Part shown: positions 8,219-15,517 of the stretch, piece after piece
Position numbering within the stretch: position 1 is the first letter of the stretch
How the letters are laid out: each line of letters opens with the position of its first letter
Assembly (NCBI GenBank): GCA_016706255.1
Contig: JADJJZ010000002.1
Coordinates: 1 to 18,244 of the forward strand
From: Bacteroidota bacterium
GTDB taxonomy: Bacteria > Bacteroidota > Bacteroidia > Chitinophagales > BACL12
Direction of reading: 5' to 3'
Length of the DNA stretch: 18,244 nucleotides
Made by a program: the position numbers and the translations under genes
Notes under the pieces: generated by a model
What the model was told of the DNA's origin: nothing
Databases searched by the model: none
Seen by the model: the letters and a program-made list of their open reading frames with translations, nothing else

Positions 8219-8812
8219 AATTTCAATTTTGTTCAAATCAATCAATTTTGATCAATCAATAAATCAACCCATCATCCCCGCTAATATTGATTCGCCCCTA
8301 CGATGAATTCCAATTTTGATTCAATCAAACAATTTTGATCAATCAATCAATAAACATATCGTCCGGGCGAATATTGATTCGCCCCTACGATGTATTCCAA
8401 TTTTGATTCAATCAAACAATTTTGTTCAATCAATCAATTAACCTATCGTCCGGGCGAATATTGATTCGCCCCAACGATAAATTCCAATTTTGATTCAATC
8501 AAACAATTTTGATCAATCAATCAATAAACATATCGTCCGGGCGAATATTGATTCGCCACAACGATGAATTCCAATTTTGATTCAATCAAACAATTTTGTT
8601 CAATCAATCAATTAACCTATCGTTCGGGCGAATATTGATTCGCCCCTACGATGAATTTCAATTTTGATTCAATCAATCAATTTTGATCAATCAATCAATA
8701 AACATATCGTCCGGGCGAATATTGATTCACCCCTACGGTTAATCAAATTTTGTTCAATTTTGATTCAATTTTGTTCAATCAAAAAATTCAATTCTGATCA
8801 ATCAAAAAATCC
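8219..8812. repeat. Tandem array of 87-bp hairpin-bearing units with alternating linkers
   Basis: The core AATATTGATTCGCC starts at 8283, 8370, 8457, 8544 and 8631 (the sixth, at 8718, has ATTCAC), always exactly 87 bases apart. Each unit has a GC-rich hairpin, GGGCGAAT-ATTG-ATTCGCCC, enlarged by outer ATCGT/ACGAT arms across a CC/CT internal loop. It also has an AT-rich linker rich in TCAA and holding the palindromes TTGATTCAATCAA and TTGATCAA. Linkers alternate strictly: GATC...AATAAACAT, then GTTC...ATTAACCT, through five linkers, so the higher-order period is 174 bp. The first unit has a ruined left arm and the last a mutated right arm. AT-rich linker-like sequence continues to about 8810, inside the recN 3' end. 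No stable reading frame crosses the array. Confidence 0.9.
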
Positions 8813-10470
8813 CTCCCCAACAACTCCTTCGCATTCTCCATCGCCGCCTTCGTAGGATTCTCCCCACTGAGCATTTTTGCAATTTCAGTAAGCCGTTCGT
8901 CGGGATTTAATAATTTTATTTTGGTGGAGGTGGTGTTTTTTTCTGCAGATTTATAAACGAATAAATGATGTTTACCCTTGGCAGCAATTTGTGGTAAATG
9001 GGTGATGGCAATTAATTGGTGGTTTTGTGCAAGGCGGGTTAAGATGGTTCCAACCTTGTGGGCGATTTCACCGGAAACTCCTGTGTCTATCTCGTCAAAA
9101 ATTAATGTTGGCAAGGCAACACTTTTTGCCAATAATGATTTGATACATAACATCAGTCGCGATAATTCACCACCGCTGGCTACCTTCTTAATATCTTGTA
9201 AGCTGCTGCCTTTATTGGCTGAAAATAAAAAGCGAATATGATCGGCACCTGTTTCCGATAAATGTGTTTCGGTGCTGAATTGATGTTCCACTTTTAAAAC
9301 GGCATCTTTCATACCTACTTCGCCAAGTAATTTATGAACCGATTTTTCCAACCCGTCGAATGCTTTTACCCGTTTATCCGATAACTGTTTTGCCGCTATC
9401 GATAATTTCGAAAATAATTTATCTCGTTCCTGCTGCAGCGCCAAAATTGTAGCTTCAGAATTTACATAGGCTAATAATTTTTCACCCAGCGTATCACGCA
9501 GCGCCAATAATTCTTCCATCGAATTGCAATTGTGTTTCTTCTGCAATCGATACAACATACTCAGTTGTGTTTGAATCTGTTCGCTCCGAACCGGGTCGGC
9601 AATGGTAGAGGCAGCTTTATCATCCAAATCGCGTGTAACATCTCGCAACTCAATATTCGCAGATTCTAAACGCTGGATGTAATTTTCTAAATCAGGTAAA
9701 TATTTTGATATACTATTCAACTGATTTATCACCATCCGCAACTGGTCGTTAATATTACCCTGACCATTTTCGAGTGCATCTACACTCAATAATAAATTGC
9801 GTTTTATTTCTTCGGCATGACTAAGTTGCGTGAGGTCAGCTTCCATTTGCACCTGATCAATATCATCCAACCCCGCTTTATCCAGTTCCGTAAATTGAAA
9901 TTCTATAAAATCTTTTTCAGTAAGTGCTTTAGCTGCGAGTGCTTCTGTTTCTTCCAGTTTTTTATTACAAATTTTCCAGGCGTGATAATGCTGACGATAC
10001 GTTTCCAGTAATTTTCCTGATTCTGCCAAAGCATCCACAACCGTCAACTGAAAACCGGAATTACCCAAATCCAGTGTTTCATGTTGCGAATGTATGGTGA
10101 TAAGTTTCCCGGCAAATAACTGCAAAGTGCTGACATTAACCGGTGAGTCATTAATAAACGCACGACTTTTCCCGTTATCGCTCAACTCGCGGCGGATAAT
10201 GGTTTCTGTTTCGTAATCTATTTCATTGCTTTCAAAAAAATCTTTAAGCTTGTAATTACCAATATCAAAAACCCCTTCAACAACACATTTTTTGTCTTTT
10301 TTAAACAAAACCTTGCTGTCCGCCCGCTCACCCAAAATCAAACTCAAAGCACCTAATAAAATAGATTTACCGGCTCCTGTTTCTCCGGTTATGATATTCA
10401 TTCCCTCACTAAACACAATTTCCGCCTCATTAATTATGGCGTAATTCGAAATGCGTAACTCCTTCAGCAT
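8788..10470 (-). CDS. recN: DNA repair ATPase RecN
   Basis: SMC-like ATPase of double-strand break repair that tethers DNA ends and works with RecA in the cytoplasm. The protein has 560 residues, the usual size. Walker A GETGAGKS is at 29-36 behind the typical start MLKELRISNYAII. A long coiled-coil-prone middle region (about 150-370) follows, then the ABC signature SGGELSRL near 432-439, Walker B LIFDEIDTG at 456-464 with the catalytic Glu, and the switch histidine in AITHLPQIA. It closes the minus-strand cluster that starts at bamD. A TATCTTTA element (10475-10482) lies four bases before the ATG and resembles a Bacteroidota -7 box, but no -33 box is visible. The last residues (LIDQN) are encoded by TTGATCAATC-like repeat sequence, so the array has replaced or extended the native C-terminus. 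Confidence 0.97.
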   Translation of the reverse strand: MLKELRISNYAIINEAEIVFSEGMNIITGETGAGKSILLGALSLILGERADSKVLFKKDKKCVVEGVFDIGNYKLKDFFESNEIDYETETIIRRELSDNGKSRAFINDSPVNVSTLQLFAGKLITIHSQHETLDLGNSGFQLTVVDALAESGKLLETYRQHYHAWKICNKKLEETEALAAKALTEKDFIEFQFTELDKAGLDDIDQVQMEADLTQLSHAEEIKRNLLLSVDALENGQGNINDQLRMVINQLNSISKYLPDLENYIQRLESANIELRDVTRDLDDKAASTIADPVRSEQIQTQLSMLYRLQKKHNCNSMEELLALRDTLGEKLLAYVNSEATILALQQERDKLFSKLSIAAKQLSDKRVKAFDGLEKSVHKLLGEVGMKDAVLKVEHQFSTETHLSETGADHIRFLFSANKGSSLQDIKKVASGGELSRLMLCIKSLLAKSVALPTLIFDEIDTGVSGEIAHKVGTILTRLAQNHQLIAITHLPQIAAKGKHHLFVYKSAEKNTTSTKIKLLNPDERLTEIAKMLSGENPTKAAMENAKELLGRDFLIDQN

Positions 10471-10581
10471 GCCGTAAAGATAGAAGAACGGTAGGAGATA
10501 TGGTAGTTATAAAATGGTGATTTTGTCCGCAGCTTTTTGGTAAAAGGATTGTAAATCCAACGGCGTTTTTTTATTCCCGCT

Positions 10582-10589
10582 TAAATTTG
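10582..10589 (+). promoter_or_regulatory. Candidate Bacteroidota -7 box for the DUF3179 gene
   Basis: TAAATTTG matches the TAnnTTTG -7 consensus exactly and ends five bases before the ATG at 10595. No TTTG is seen 19-21 bases upstream, so only half of the promoter is supported. If used, the transcript would start at or beside the start codon. Confidence 0.35.
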
Positions 10590-10594
10590 CAGAC

Positions 10595-11752
10595 ATGAAA
10601 AAATGGATATTCCCTGTTGTACTGATTTTGTTGTTTGCCTTCGAAATTTTTCGCGTTTATTTCATCATGCCTTTCCCCGGCAGTCAGTACGCGAATACCA
10701 TCAACATTGCCTATTTCCTCTCCCGTAACCTTTGGTGGATACGTTTGCTTTTGCTCAGTTTGATCATCTGGCAACTATACCGCTTTATCCGTTTCAAACG
10801 ATTTTGGAAATTGGGCATCAGCATGTTTTTCATCCTCCTTTATGGTCTCATCGCTTATTTTCTCAATTTCAGGTTAAGTGCAGATAAGATGTTCCTCCAA
10901 CCCGAACAAGTTACGTTTGCACAAGGCGCAGCAAATGATGTGGCACCATCAAAATTGGTTATCGGGGTTCAGATAAAAGGAGAGGCAAAAGCATATCCCA
11001 TCGAAATAATCGGTTACCATCATCAAATTCGTGATGTTGTTGGGGGGAAGGAAATAATGGTTACCTATTGCACCGTTTGTCGCACCGGTCGCGTTTTTGA
11101 CCCGGTTGTGGATGGGGAGATGATGGATTTTCGTTTAGTGGGGATGGACCATTTCAATGCCATGTTTGAGGACCATAAAACAAAAAGCTGGTGGCGACAG
11201 GCTACGGGAGAGTCTATAACCGGCAAAATGAAAGGCACAGTGTTAGCAGAAATTCCATCTGAACAAATGCCTTTACAAAAATGGCAACAGCGTTATCCCA
11301 ATGCCGTTGTTTTGCAACCGGATGCTGCCTTTAAAAAAGATTATGCGGGGTTAGATGGTTATGACAACGGTAAAATAAACTCCGACCTCGAAGACCGCGA
11401 CCAAAATCCCTGGCAGCCAAAATCGTGGGTTGTCAGCGTCGAAGTGGGCGAACATACCAAAGCCTTCGATTGGAACGAACTGGTGCAGAAAAAGGTGATT
11501 AATGATACGGTAGGCACAACCAATATACTCCTCGTAATGGAATCCGACAACCAAACCTTCCATGCATTCCAGCGACCGGCGAATACTGTTTACGGTTTAG
11601 ATGCTACAGGCAACTTCATCAGCGATGCAAATGGTGTTTTGTGGAATATGGATGGCATCTGCGTTTCTGAAGAAGGGAAGGGCCTTAAAATGAAAAAATT
11701 ACCTGCCTATCAGGAATTTTATCATGCTTATCAGGAGTTTAGGAAGAAGTGA
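10595..11752 (+). CDS. DUF3179 domain-containing membrane protein
   Basis: 385 residues. Three hydrophobic segments (about 4-23, 48-63 and 73-91) anchor the N-terminus in the inner membrane. A DUF3179 domain follows from about residue 118: VIGVQIKGEAKAYPIEIIGYHHQI, VTYCTVCRTGRVFD and YPNAVVLQPD. The motif YCTVC has Cys159 and Cys162, both plain Cys codons. In the wider family I recall members with selenocysteine in this pair, which hints at a redox or metal role, but the function is unknown. The many His and acidic residues (HH at 142-143, DHFNAMFEDH) could bind metal. The gene stands alone on the plus strand inside an otherwise minus-strand cluster. It starts at the first Met; no Shine-Dalgarno sequence is present. 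No clear terminator: only an imperfect AT-rich stem near 11795-11818. Confidence 0.88.
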   Translation: MKKWIFPVVLILLFAFEIFRVYFIMPFPGSQYANTINIAYFLSRNLWWIRLLLLSLIIWQLYRFIRFKRFWKLGISMFFILLYGLIAYFLNFRLSADKMFLQPEQVTFAQGAANDVAPSKLVIGVQIKGEAKAYPIEIIGYHHQIRDVVGGKEIMVTYCTVCRTGRVFDPVVDGEMMDFRLVGMDHFNAMFEDHKTKSWWRQATGESITGKMKGTVLAEIPSEQMPLQKWQQRYPNAVVLQPDAAFKKDYAGLDGYDNGKINSDLEDRDQNPWQPKSWVVSVEVGEHTKAFDWNELVQKKVINDTVGTTNILLVMESDNQTFHAFQRPANTVYGLDATGNFISDANGVLWNMDGICVSEEGKGLKMKKLPAYQEFYHAYQEFRKK

Positions 11753-11871
11753 TGTAATATCGTAGATAATCAATATAGTAAGTTGATTGTCAATTTGTTA
11801 TGATAAAAAATAACCAAACCCATCACTTAAACCAATAAATTTTATCTTGGCTTAACTAAGAACTGTATTAA

Positions 11872-12063
11872 TCAAAATGACAGTTTGTGAAGTAGGTCTT
11901 TATCCTCAGAAAGTACCTTTCGGAAGTTGGAAATAAGTCTTTTTGAATCAGCCGTGTTTTCTGATTGAATTACTTTTAGGAAAGCAAGAATTTCAACAAG
12001 CAGCTCATCCGGAACCTGATCCAAAACCTGATTAATTTCTGTCTTAAGTTGCTGGGAAGTCAC
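11872..12063 (-). CDS. Small acidic-helical protein, unknown function (antitoxin-like or DUF2281-like)
   Basis: 63 residues from a GTG start; an in-frame TAA only a few codons upstream leaves GTG (or a rare ATT three codons earlier) as the start. The pattern is amphipathic: LKTEINQVLDQVPDELLVEILAFLKVIQ, then a charged tail ending EDKDLLHKLSF. The 'QVLDQVPDELLVEILAFLK' layout resembles short Bacteroidota and cyanobacterial proteins often annotated as DUF2281-like or as orphan antitoxin components, but I cannot assign a family with certainty. No toxin-like ORF adjoins it. It lies 35 bases downstream of the DUF4835 gene on the same strand and may be read through from that operon. No Shine-Dalgarno sequence at usable distance (AAAGG touches the GTG). 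Confidence 0.6.
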   Translation of the reverse strand: MTSQQLKTEINQVLDQVPDELLVEILAFLKVIQSENTADSKRLISNFRKVLSEDKDLLHKLSF

Positions 12064-12098
12064 CTTTCTAATGGTTTAAGAAAATCATCATCCAACCC

Positions 12099-12998
12099 CT
12101 ATTTACCCGTCAGCAATTCCTGGTAACTATCCGCATTAATCGGGTCAAGTCGCGTGAGGTAGGAGACAGCCTTCGATTTTTCAGCAGGTGTGGCTTTGGA
12201 ATACAAGCCAAGTAATTCATCACTTTTAGCCGAAAAAAACAATTGTAAAACCATACTGTTTGGAGATGTACGGTTGATATTATCGAGGGTTTGTAACGCC
12301 TTAGTAATAATCGTAATCGGCTTGGTTTGGTCGTTATACATTTGATCCAAGGCCTGACGATGGTATTGATAACTCGCATCTCTAATCGCGGCAAATTTCG
12401 GGTCAAGAATGTTGGTGATATACCAATAGCGGTTTCTGGTGCCGTCGTAACTCTTCCAGCCTTTTGCATCAGCATTTCCGGCCTGATTAACTATAGTTTG
12501 AGCTTTTAAGAAGTATTTATCTCCCCCCTTAGGTGCAAACGAATCGTAATCTAAACCAATAATGATATAGGCATAATAAGCCAGCATGGCAGTCAGGTTG
12601 CTCGAAAACTGATTCTCATTAAATTCCAGTGGCTGATATTCTGCATAGTTGAATTCAAAATCCTTATCTACAAAATTTAACAAGGTGCTGTTGTAATCAC
12701 TTCCATAAACCGGTCTGCGTGAAACCACCGACGCCTGAGCGCGGAATTTATCGCTGGCAAGCTCTTCGGTAATTGTTATAAGTATCTGACATTCAATACG
12801 TTCCTCAGGCTTAAATACATCATCGGTCCACTTACGTGTATTCATAAATTCGAAGATGGAAGTCTCCAGCGTTTTGAATATTTTCGGGTCCGTCTGAGTT
12901 ACTTTCTCTGCATTTACGGTTACGACACAGTTCAAATCCTGGGCAAAAGCAGGAGCGCAAATCAGGTTGATTAAAAGGAGTAGGAGGATATTACGCAT
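12099..12998 (-). CDS. DUF4835 family secreted protein
   Basis: 299 residues with a clear signal peptide (hydrophobic 4-18, cleavage after Ala19 before QDLNC). The mature protein begins LNCVVTVNAEKV and goes on through ITITEELASDKFRAQASVVSRRPVYGSDYNS, NFVDKDFEF and LEFNENQFSSNLTAMLAYYAYIIIGLDYDSF, all hallmarks of DUF4835. The function is not established from sequence. Some databases, as I recall, name this family PorD and link it to T9SS; I cannot confirm that here, though T9SS cargo genes lie in this window. It overlaps the end of coaBC by eight bases (12991-12998), which points to translational coupling in the bamD-rpoZ-coaBC-DUF4835 operon. Only two cysteines lie in the mature part (about 24 and 50), a possible disulfide. 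Confidence 0.92.
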   Translation of the reverse strand: MRNILLLLLINLICAPAFAQDLNCVVTVNAEKVTQTDPKIFKTLETSIFEFMNTRKWTDDVFKPEERIECQILITITEELASDKFRAQASVVSRRPVYGSDYNSTLLNFVDKDFEFNYAEYQPLEFNENQFSSNLTAMLAYYAYIIIGLDYDSFAPKGGDKYFLKAQTIVNQAGNADAKGWKSYDGTRNRYWYITNILDPKFAAIRDASYQYHRQALDQMYNDQTKPITIITKALQTLDNINRTSPNSMVLQLFFSAKSDELLGLYSKATPAEKSKAVSYLTRLDPINADSYQELLTGK

Positions 12999-14205
12999 GT
13001 AAGTTGTTTATTATATAGTTCACGATATCGTTAGCAACAGCTTGTTTGCTCTTCAATTCAAAGTTAGTCTGATTGCCAAATTTATCCAAAATTGTTATCT
13101 TATTCGTATCATGTTTAAAACCCGCACCACTGTCGTTCATCGAGTTCAATACAATCATATCTAAACCCTTCTGTTGCAATTTCTTTGCCGCATTAGCCGC
13201 TTCATTATCGGTTTCGAGAGCAAATCCTATCACAACCTGTTTCGTCTTGCCTGCGCTCAGGGTTTTAAGAATGTCGGGTGTTCGTTTTAACTGTAGCTCC
13301 AGCAAAGCATCCGGCTGCTCACTTTTTTTAATCTTTTTGTCGGATGGCGCTACAGGTGTAAAGTCGGCGACTGCTGCTGCGGCTACGAATATGTCGGTGG
13401 TTTCAAATTGGGGCAGACAAGCATTCAACATTTCCTCAGCACCGGTTACGGCGATGGTTGAAATGGAGTCGGGGATAAGCGCTGCTTCCACTGGTCCGTG
13501 CACCACGGTTACGGCGGCGCCTTCGCGTTCAAATGCTGTTGCCAGGGCAAAGCCCATTTTCCCGCTCGAATGGTTCCCTATGAACCGCACAGGGTCTATT
13601 GCTTCGTATGTTGGTCCTGCAGTAATCAGCACTTTTTTTCCTGCTAAACGTTTGGGAGCGGTATCAAAGTATTTTTGCAGCCAGCTTAAAATATGCTCCG
13701 GTTCAGCCATTCTGCCGGTGCCGTTTAAGCCGCTGGCCAGCTCGCCCGATTCCGGATCAAGCATCAGCACACCATTACTCTTAAGGGTTTGGATATTCTT
13801 CTGTGTAGTTGAATGTAACCACATATCTAAATCCATAGCAGGTGCAATAGCAACCGGACATTTTGCAGATAAGTAAGTGGTTATCAGGAAGTTATCGCTC
13901 ATACCTACTGCCATTTTGGAGATGGTATTTGCAGTAGCCGGAGCAATCAAAATCAAATCGCCCCACATGCCGGCGGCCACATGGTTGTTCCAGGTGCCAT
14001 CAGATTCGTTGTAAAAATCGACCGCAACGGGGTTTTTGGACAGGGTAGAAAAAGTTAATGCCCCGATAAAGGCTTTCGCCCCCGGGGTCATCATAACTTT
14101 TACTTCAGCGCCTTCCTTAACTAATAAACGGGTAAGCAATGCACTTTTATAAGCAGCAATTCCGCCACTTACGCCAAGCAGAATTTTTTTGCCCTGTAAG
14201 GACAT
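12991..14205 (-). CDS. coaBC: Bifunctional phosphopantothenoylcysteine decarboxylase / phosphopantothenate-cysteine ligase
   Basis: Makes 4'-phosphopantetheine precursors for coenzyme A in the cytoplasm. The ligase domain joins cysteine to 4'-phosphopantothenate; the FMN-dependent CoaC domain decarboxylates the product. 404 residues. CoaC spans about 1-180: GVSGGIAAYK at 11-20, catalytic His75 in NNHVAAG, FMN-site APATANT, and PAMDLDMW at 122-129. The substrate clamp reads GELASGLNGTGRM. CoaB spans about 188-400: ITAGPTYEAIDPVRFIGNHSSGKMG, AAAVADF, KKIKK and GFALETD. Two residues differ from the E. coli enzyme: Asp125 for Asn125 and Ser158 for Cys158. My recollection is that this is usual in Bacteroidota. 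The ATG shares one base with the rpoZ stop (TAATG), so the genes are coupled. Confidence 0.96.
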   Translation of the reverse strand: MSLQGKKILLGVSGGIAAYKSALLTRLLVKEGAEVKVMMTPGAKAFIGALTFSTLSKNPVAVDFYNESDGTWNNHVAAGMWGDLILIAPATANTISKMAVGMSDNFLITTYLSAKCPVAIAPAMDLDMWLHSTTQKNIQTLKSNGVLMLDPESGELASGLNGTGRMAEPEHILSWLQKYFDTAPKRLAGKKVLITAGPTYEAIDPVRFIGNHSSGKMGFALATAFEREGAAVTVVHGPVEAALIPDSISTIAVTGAEEMLNACLPQFETTDIFVAAAAVADFTPVAPSDKKIKKSEQPDALLELQLKRTPDILKTLSAGKTKQVVIGFALETDNEAANAAKKLQQKGLDMIVLNSMNDSGAGFKHDTNKITILDKFGNQTNFELKSKQAVANDIVNYIINNLHA

Positions 14206-14552
14206 TATTTTGTTTCTTTAGGCTCCTCAACATCGCGGTCGCGCCAGTAGATCTGACCATTTTTGAATTCCTCCAATGCGATTAAGGTGCTTTTTGGTAA
14301 TTTTTCGTAATAACGTGAAATCTCAATCTGCTCACGGTTTTCGAAAACCTCTTCCAAATTATCCTGATGTGTAGCAAACTCTTCCAGTTTACTATGTAAT
14401 TCACCACGTACAACCTGTGTAATTTGTTCTGCACGTTTACCAACCAGGAATATCGATTTATAGATATTACCGGAAGCGTTTTCAATAGTTTTCAGGCTCT
14501 GCACTTCAATTGAAGGTGATAACTGTGTATTAATTTTCTTTAGTGAGCTCAT
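14205..14552 (-). CDS. rpoZ: RNA polymerase omega / Rpb6-type subunit
   Basis: 115 residues of the Bacteroidota RpoZ type. The omega fold core is ENASGNIYKSIFLVGKRAEQI at about 24-44 (helical, with the conserved KRA motif), followed by VVRGELHSKLEEF, and it ends with an acidic tail (RDRDVEEPKETK). It binds the beta' subunit and helps assemble the core enzyme. Its start lies 23 bases inside the 3' end of bamD and its stop overlaps the coaBC start (TAATG), so it is the middle cistron of a tightly packed operon. The order BamD - omega - CoaBC is one I know from many Bacteroidota genomes, which supports the call. Confidence 0.93.
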   Translation of the reverse strand: MSSLKKINTQLSPSIEVQSLKTIENASGNIYKSIFLVGKRAEQITQVVRGELHSKLEEFATHQDNLEEVFENREQIEISRYYEKLPKSTLIALEEFKNGQIYWRDRDVEEPKETK

Positions 14553-15384
14553 CGCAATTGATTTTATATGTTGTTATTTCGTTTATTGCTTTGTCTTTTA
14601 ACGCGATACTGCGGTCATACAGCGATTTCGCCTGGTCTGCTCTGCTGCTGGCAGGGTAGGCCCTGATGTAATCGTTATAAGCCTTAATCGCAAGGTCGTA
14701 ACGTTCTTCTTTACGGCAAACGATACTCTGTCCCGCATAACTGAACCAGCTGTTGATAATTTTAAAGCTGATATCCTCGGCATCTTTCGTGTCGGGGAAG
14801 TCGAGCAGCACGTTTGCGTAAGTAACCGCTGCAGCCTGATAATGTTCTGTATTGTAATAAAGTTCAGCGCTGGCAATTAATTTAGCCTCCAGCTTGTCGC
14901 GTAACTCATCCATATACTTGTTGGCATCCGTTACCAGGGCACTTTTCGGATACACATCAATAAAATATTGAAAAGCCTCAATGGCCTTATAGCTATAGGT
15001 TTGGTCGAGCGGATAACGCGGTGAGGCATCATACATCGACTTCGCACTCATAAACAACGATTCCTCAGCCTCAGCCGAAAAAGGGAAAATATTGAACACC
15101 TGCTTAAATAAACTCGCTGATGAAAAATAGTCGCCCTGGCCGTAATAACACTGTGCCATGTAATATCGAATTTCTTTTTCGTCGGGGGTGCCCACTTTCA
15201 CGGTAAGCAGCTGATCCAACAACGGCAGGGCTTTTGCGTAGTCGCCTTCGCCATAGTATTCCTTAGCTTTCACATATTTAGCGTCAAAATCATCACTTTT
15301 CATCAGTTTGTCGTATTGACAACCCGTGAAAACTCCAAAAGAAAGTATTATAATTGCAAAAGCAATAACCCTGTTATTGAACAT
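14530..15384 (-). CDS. bamD: Outer membrane assembly lipoprotein BamD (YfiO)
   Basis: Lipoprotein of the BAM complex that supports insertion of outer-membrane beta-barrels by BamA. 284 residues. The N-terminal signal ends in the lipobox VFTGC with Cys22 as the lipidation site. Tetratricopeptide-like repeats follow: AKEYYGEGDYAKALPLLDQLL, YYMAQCYYGQGDYFSSASLFKQVF, AEESLFMSAKSMYD and EAFQYFIDVYPKS. This is the BamD/YfiO TPR layout with the expected length. It is the first gene of the minus-strand operon and overlaps rpoZ by 23 bases. A TAATTTTG -7-like box lies eight bases before its ATG, in the divergent gap shared with the oxoamine synthase gene. Confidence 0.93.
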   Translation of the reverse strand: MFNNRVIAFAIIILSFGVFTGCQYDKLMKSDDFDAKYVKAKEYYGEGDYAKALPLLDQLLTVKVGTPDEKEIRYYMAQCYYGQGDYFSSASLFKQVFNIFPFSAEAEESLFMSAKSMYDASPRYPLDQTYSYKAIEAFQYFIDVYPKSALVTDANKYMDELRDKLEAKLIASAELYYNTEHYQAAAVTYANVLLDFPDTKDAEDISFKIINSWFSYAGQSIVCRKEERYDLAIKAYNDYIRAYPASSRADQAKSLYDRSIALKDKAINEITTYKINCDELTKEN

Positions 15385-15392
15385 AAGAGGCG

Positions 15393-15400
15393 CAAAATTA
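15393..15400 (-). promoter_or_regulatory. Candidate -7 box for the bamD operon
   Basis: On the minus strand this reads TAATTTTG, an exact match to TAnnTTTG, eight bases ahead of the bamD ATG. The -33 region at the usual 19-21 bp spacing is weak (AACTG). Placement at the head of a five-gene strand makes it the natural operon promoter, with a leader of only a few bases. Confidence 0.4.
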
Positions 15401-15479
15401 ATAAATTTAACCTTAAACGCAGTTAATTGATTTTTATTGAAAACTTGGTATTAAATTTTTAAGACCAAAGTTAAGGTAA

Positions 15480-15487
15480 TATCTTTG
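15480..15487 (+). promoter_or_regulatory. Candidate -7 box for the oxoamine synthase gene
   Basis: TATCTTTG matches TAnnTTTG exactly and sits 30 bases before the ATG at 15518. A T-run at 15457-15460 stands at -33 in place of TTTG (19-base spacer). This promoter gives a leader of about 25 bases, unlike most other candidates in the window. Confidence 0.45.
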
Positions 15488-15517
15488 CACCCTTAAAAAA
15501 TTGAAAACTTAGCAGCT

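Noticed and set aside
8219..8812. Array considered as CRISPR
   Set aside because: The units are contiguous and the linkers themselves repeat; there are no unique spacers and no cas genes.
8219..8812. GATC words in the linkers as a replication-control or methylation cluster
   Set aside because: TTGATCAA follows from the TCAA microsatellite-like linker, and half of the linkers have GTTC at that point; nothing else suggests an origin.
8664..8855. Plus-strand ORF of 63 residues with a Pro/Ser-rich end
   Set aside because: It is translated repeat DNA plus the antisense of recN, with no family resemblance; although the 87-bp unit is a multiple of three, no frame stays open through the array.
11795..11818. 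AT-rich stem after the DUF3179 gene as a terminator
   Set aside because: The stem is short with a bulge and lacks a T-tract, so it is too weak to call.
13073..13876. Plus-strand ORF of 267 residues
   Set aside because: It is exactly antisense to coaBC, which has full motif support; the ORF is low in recognisable structure and is a shadow.
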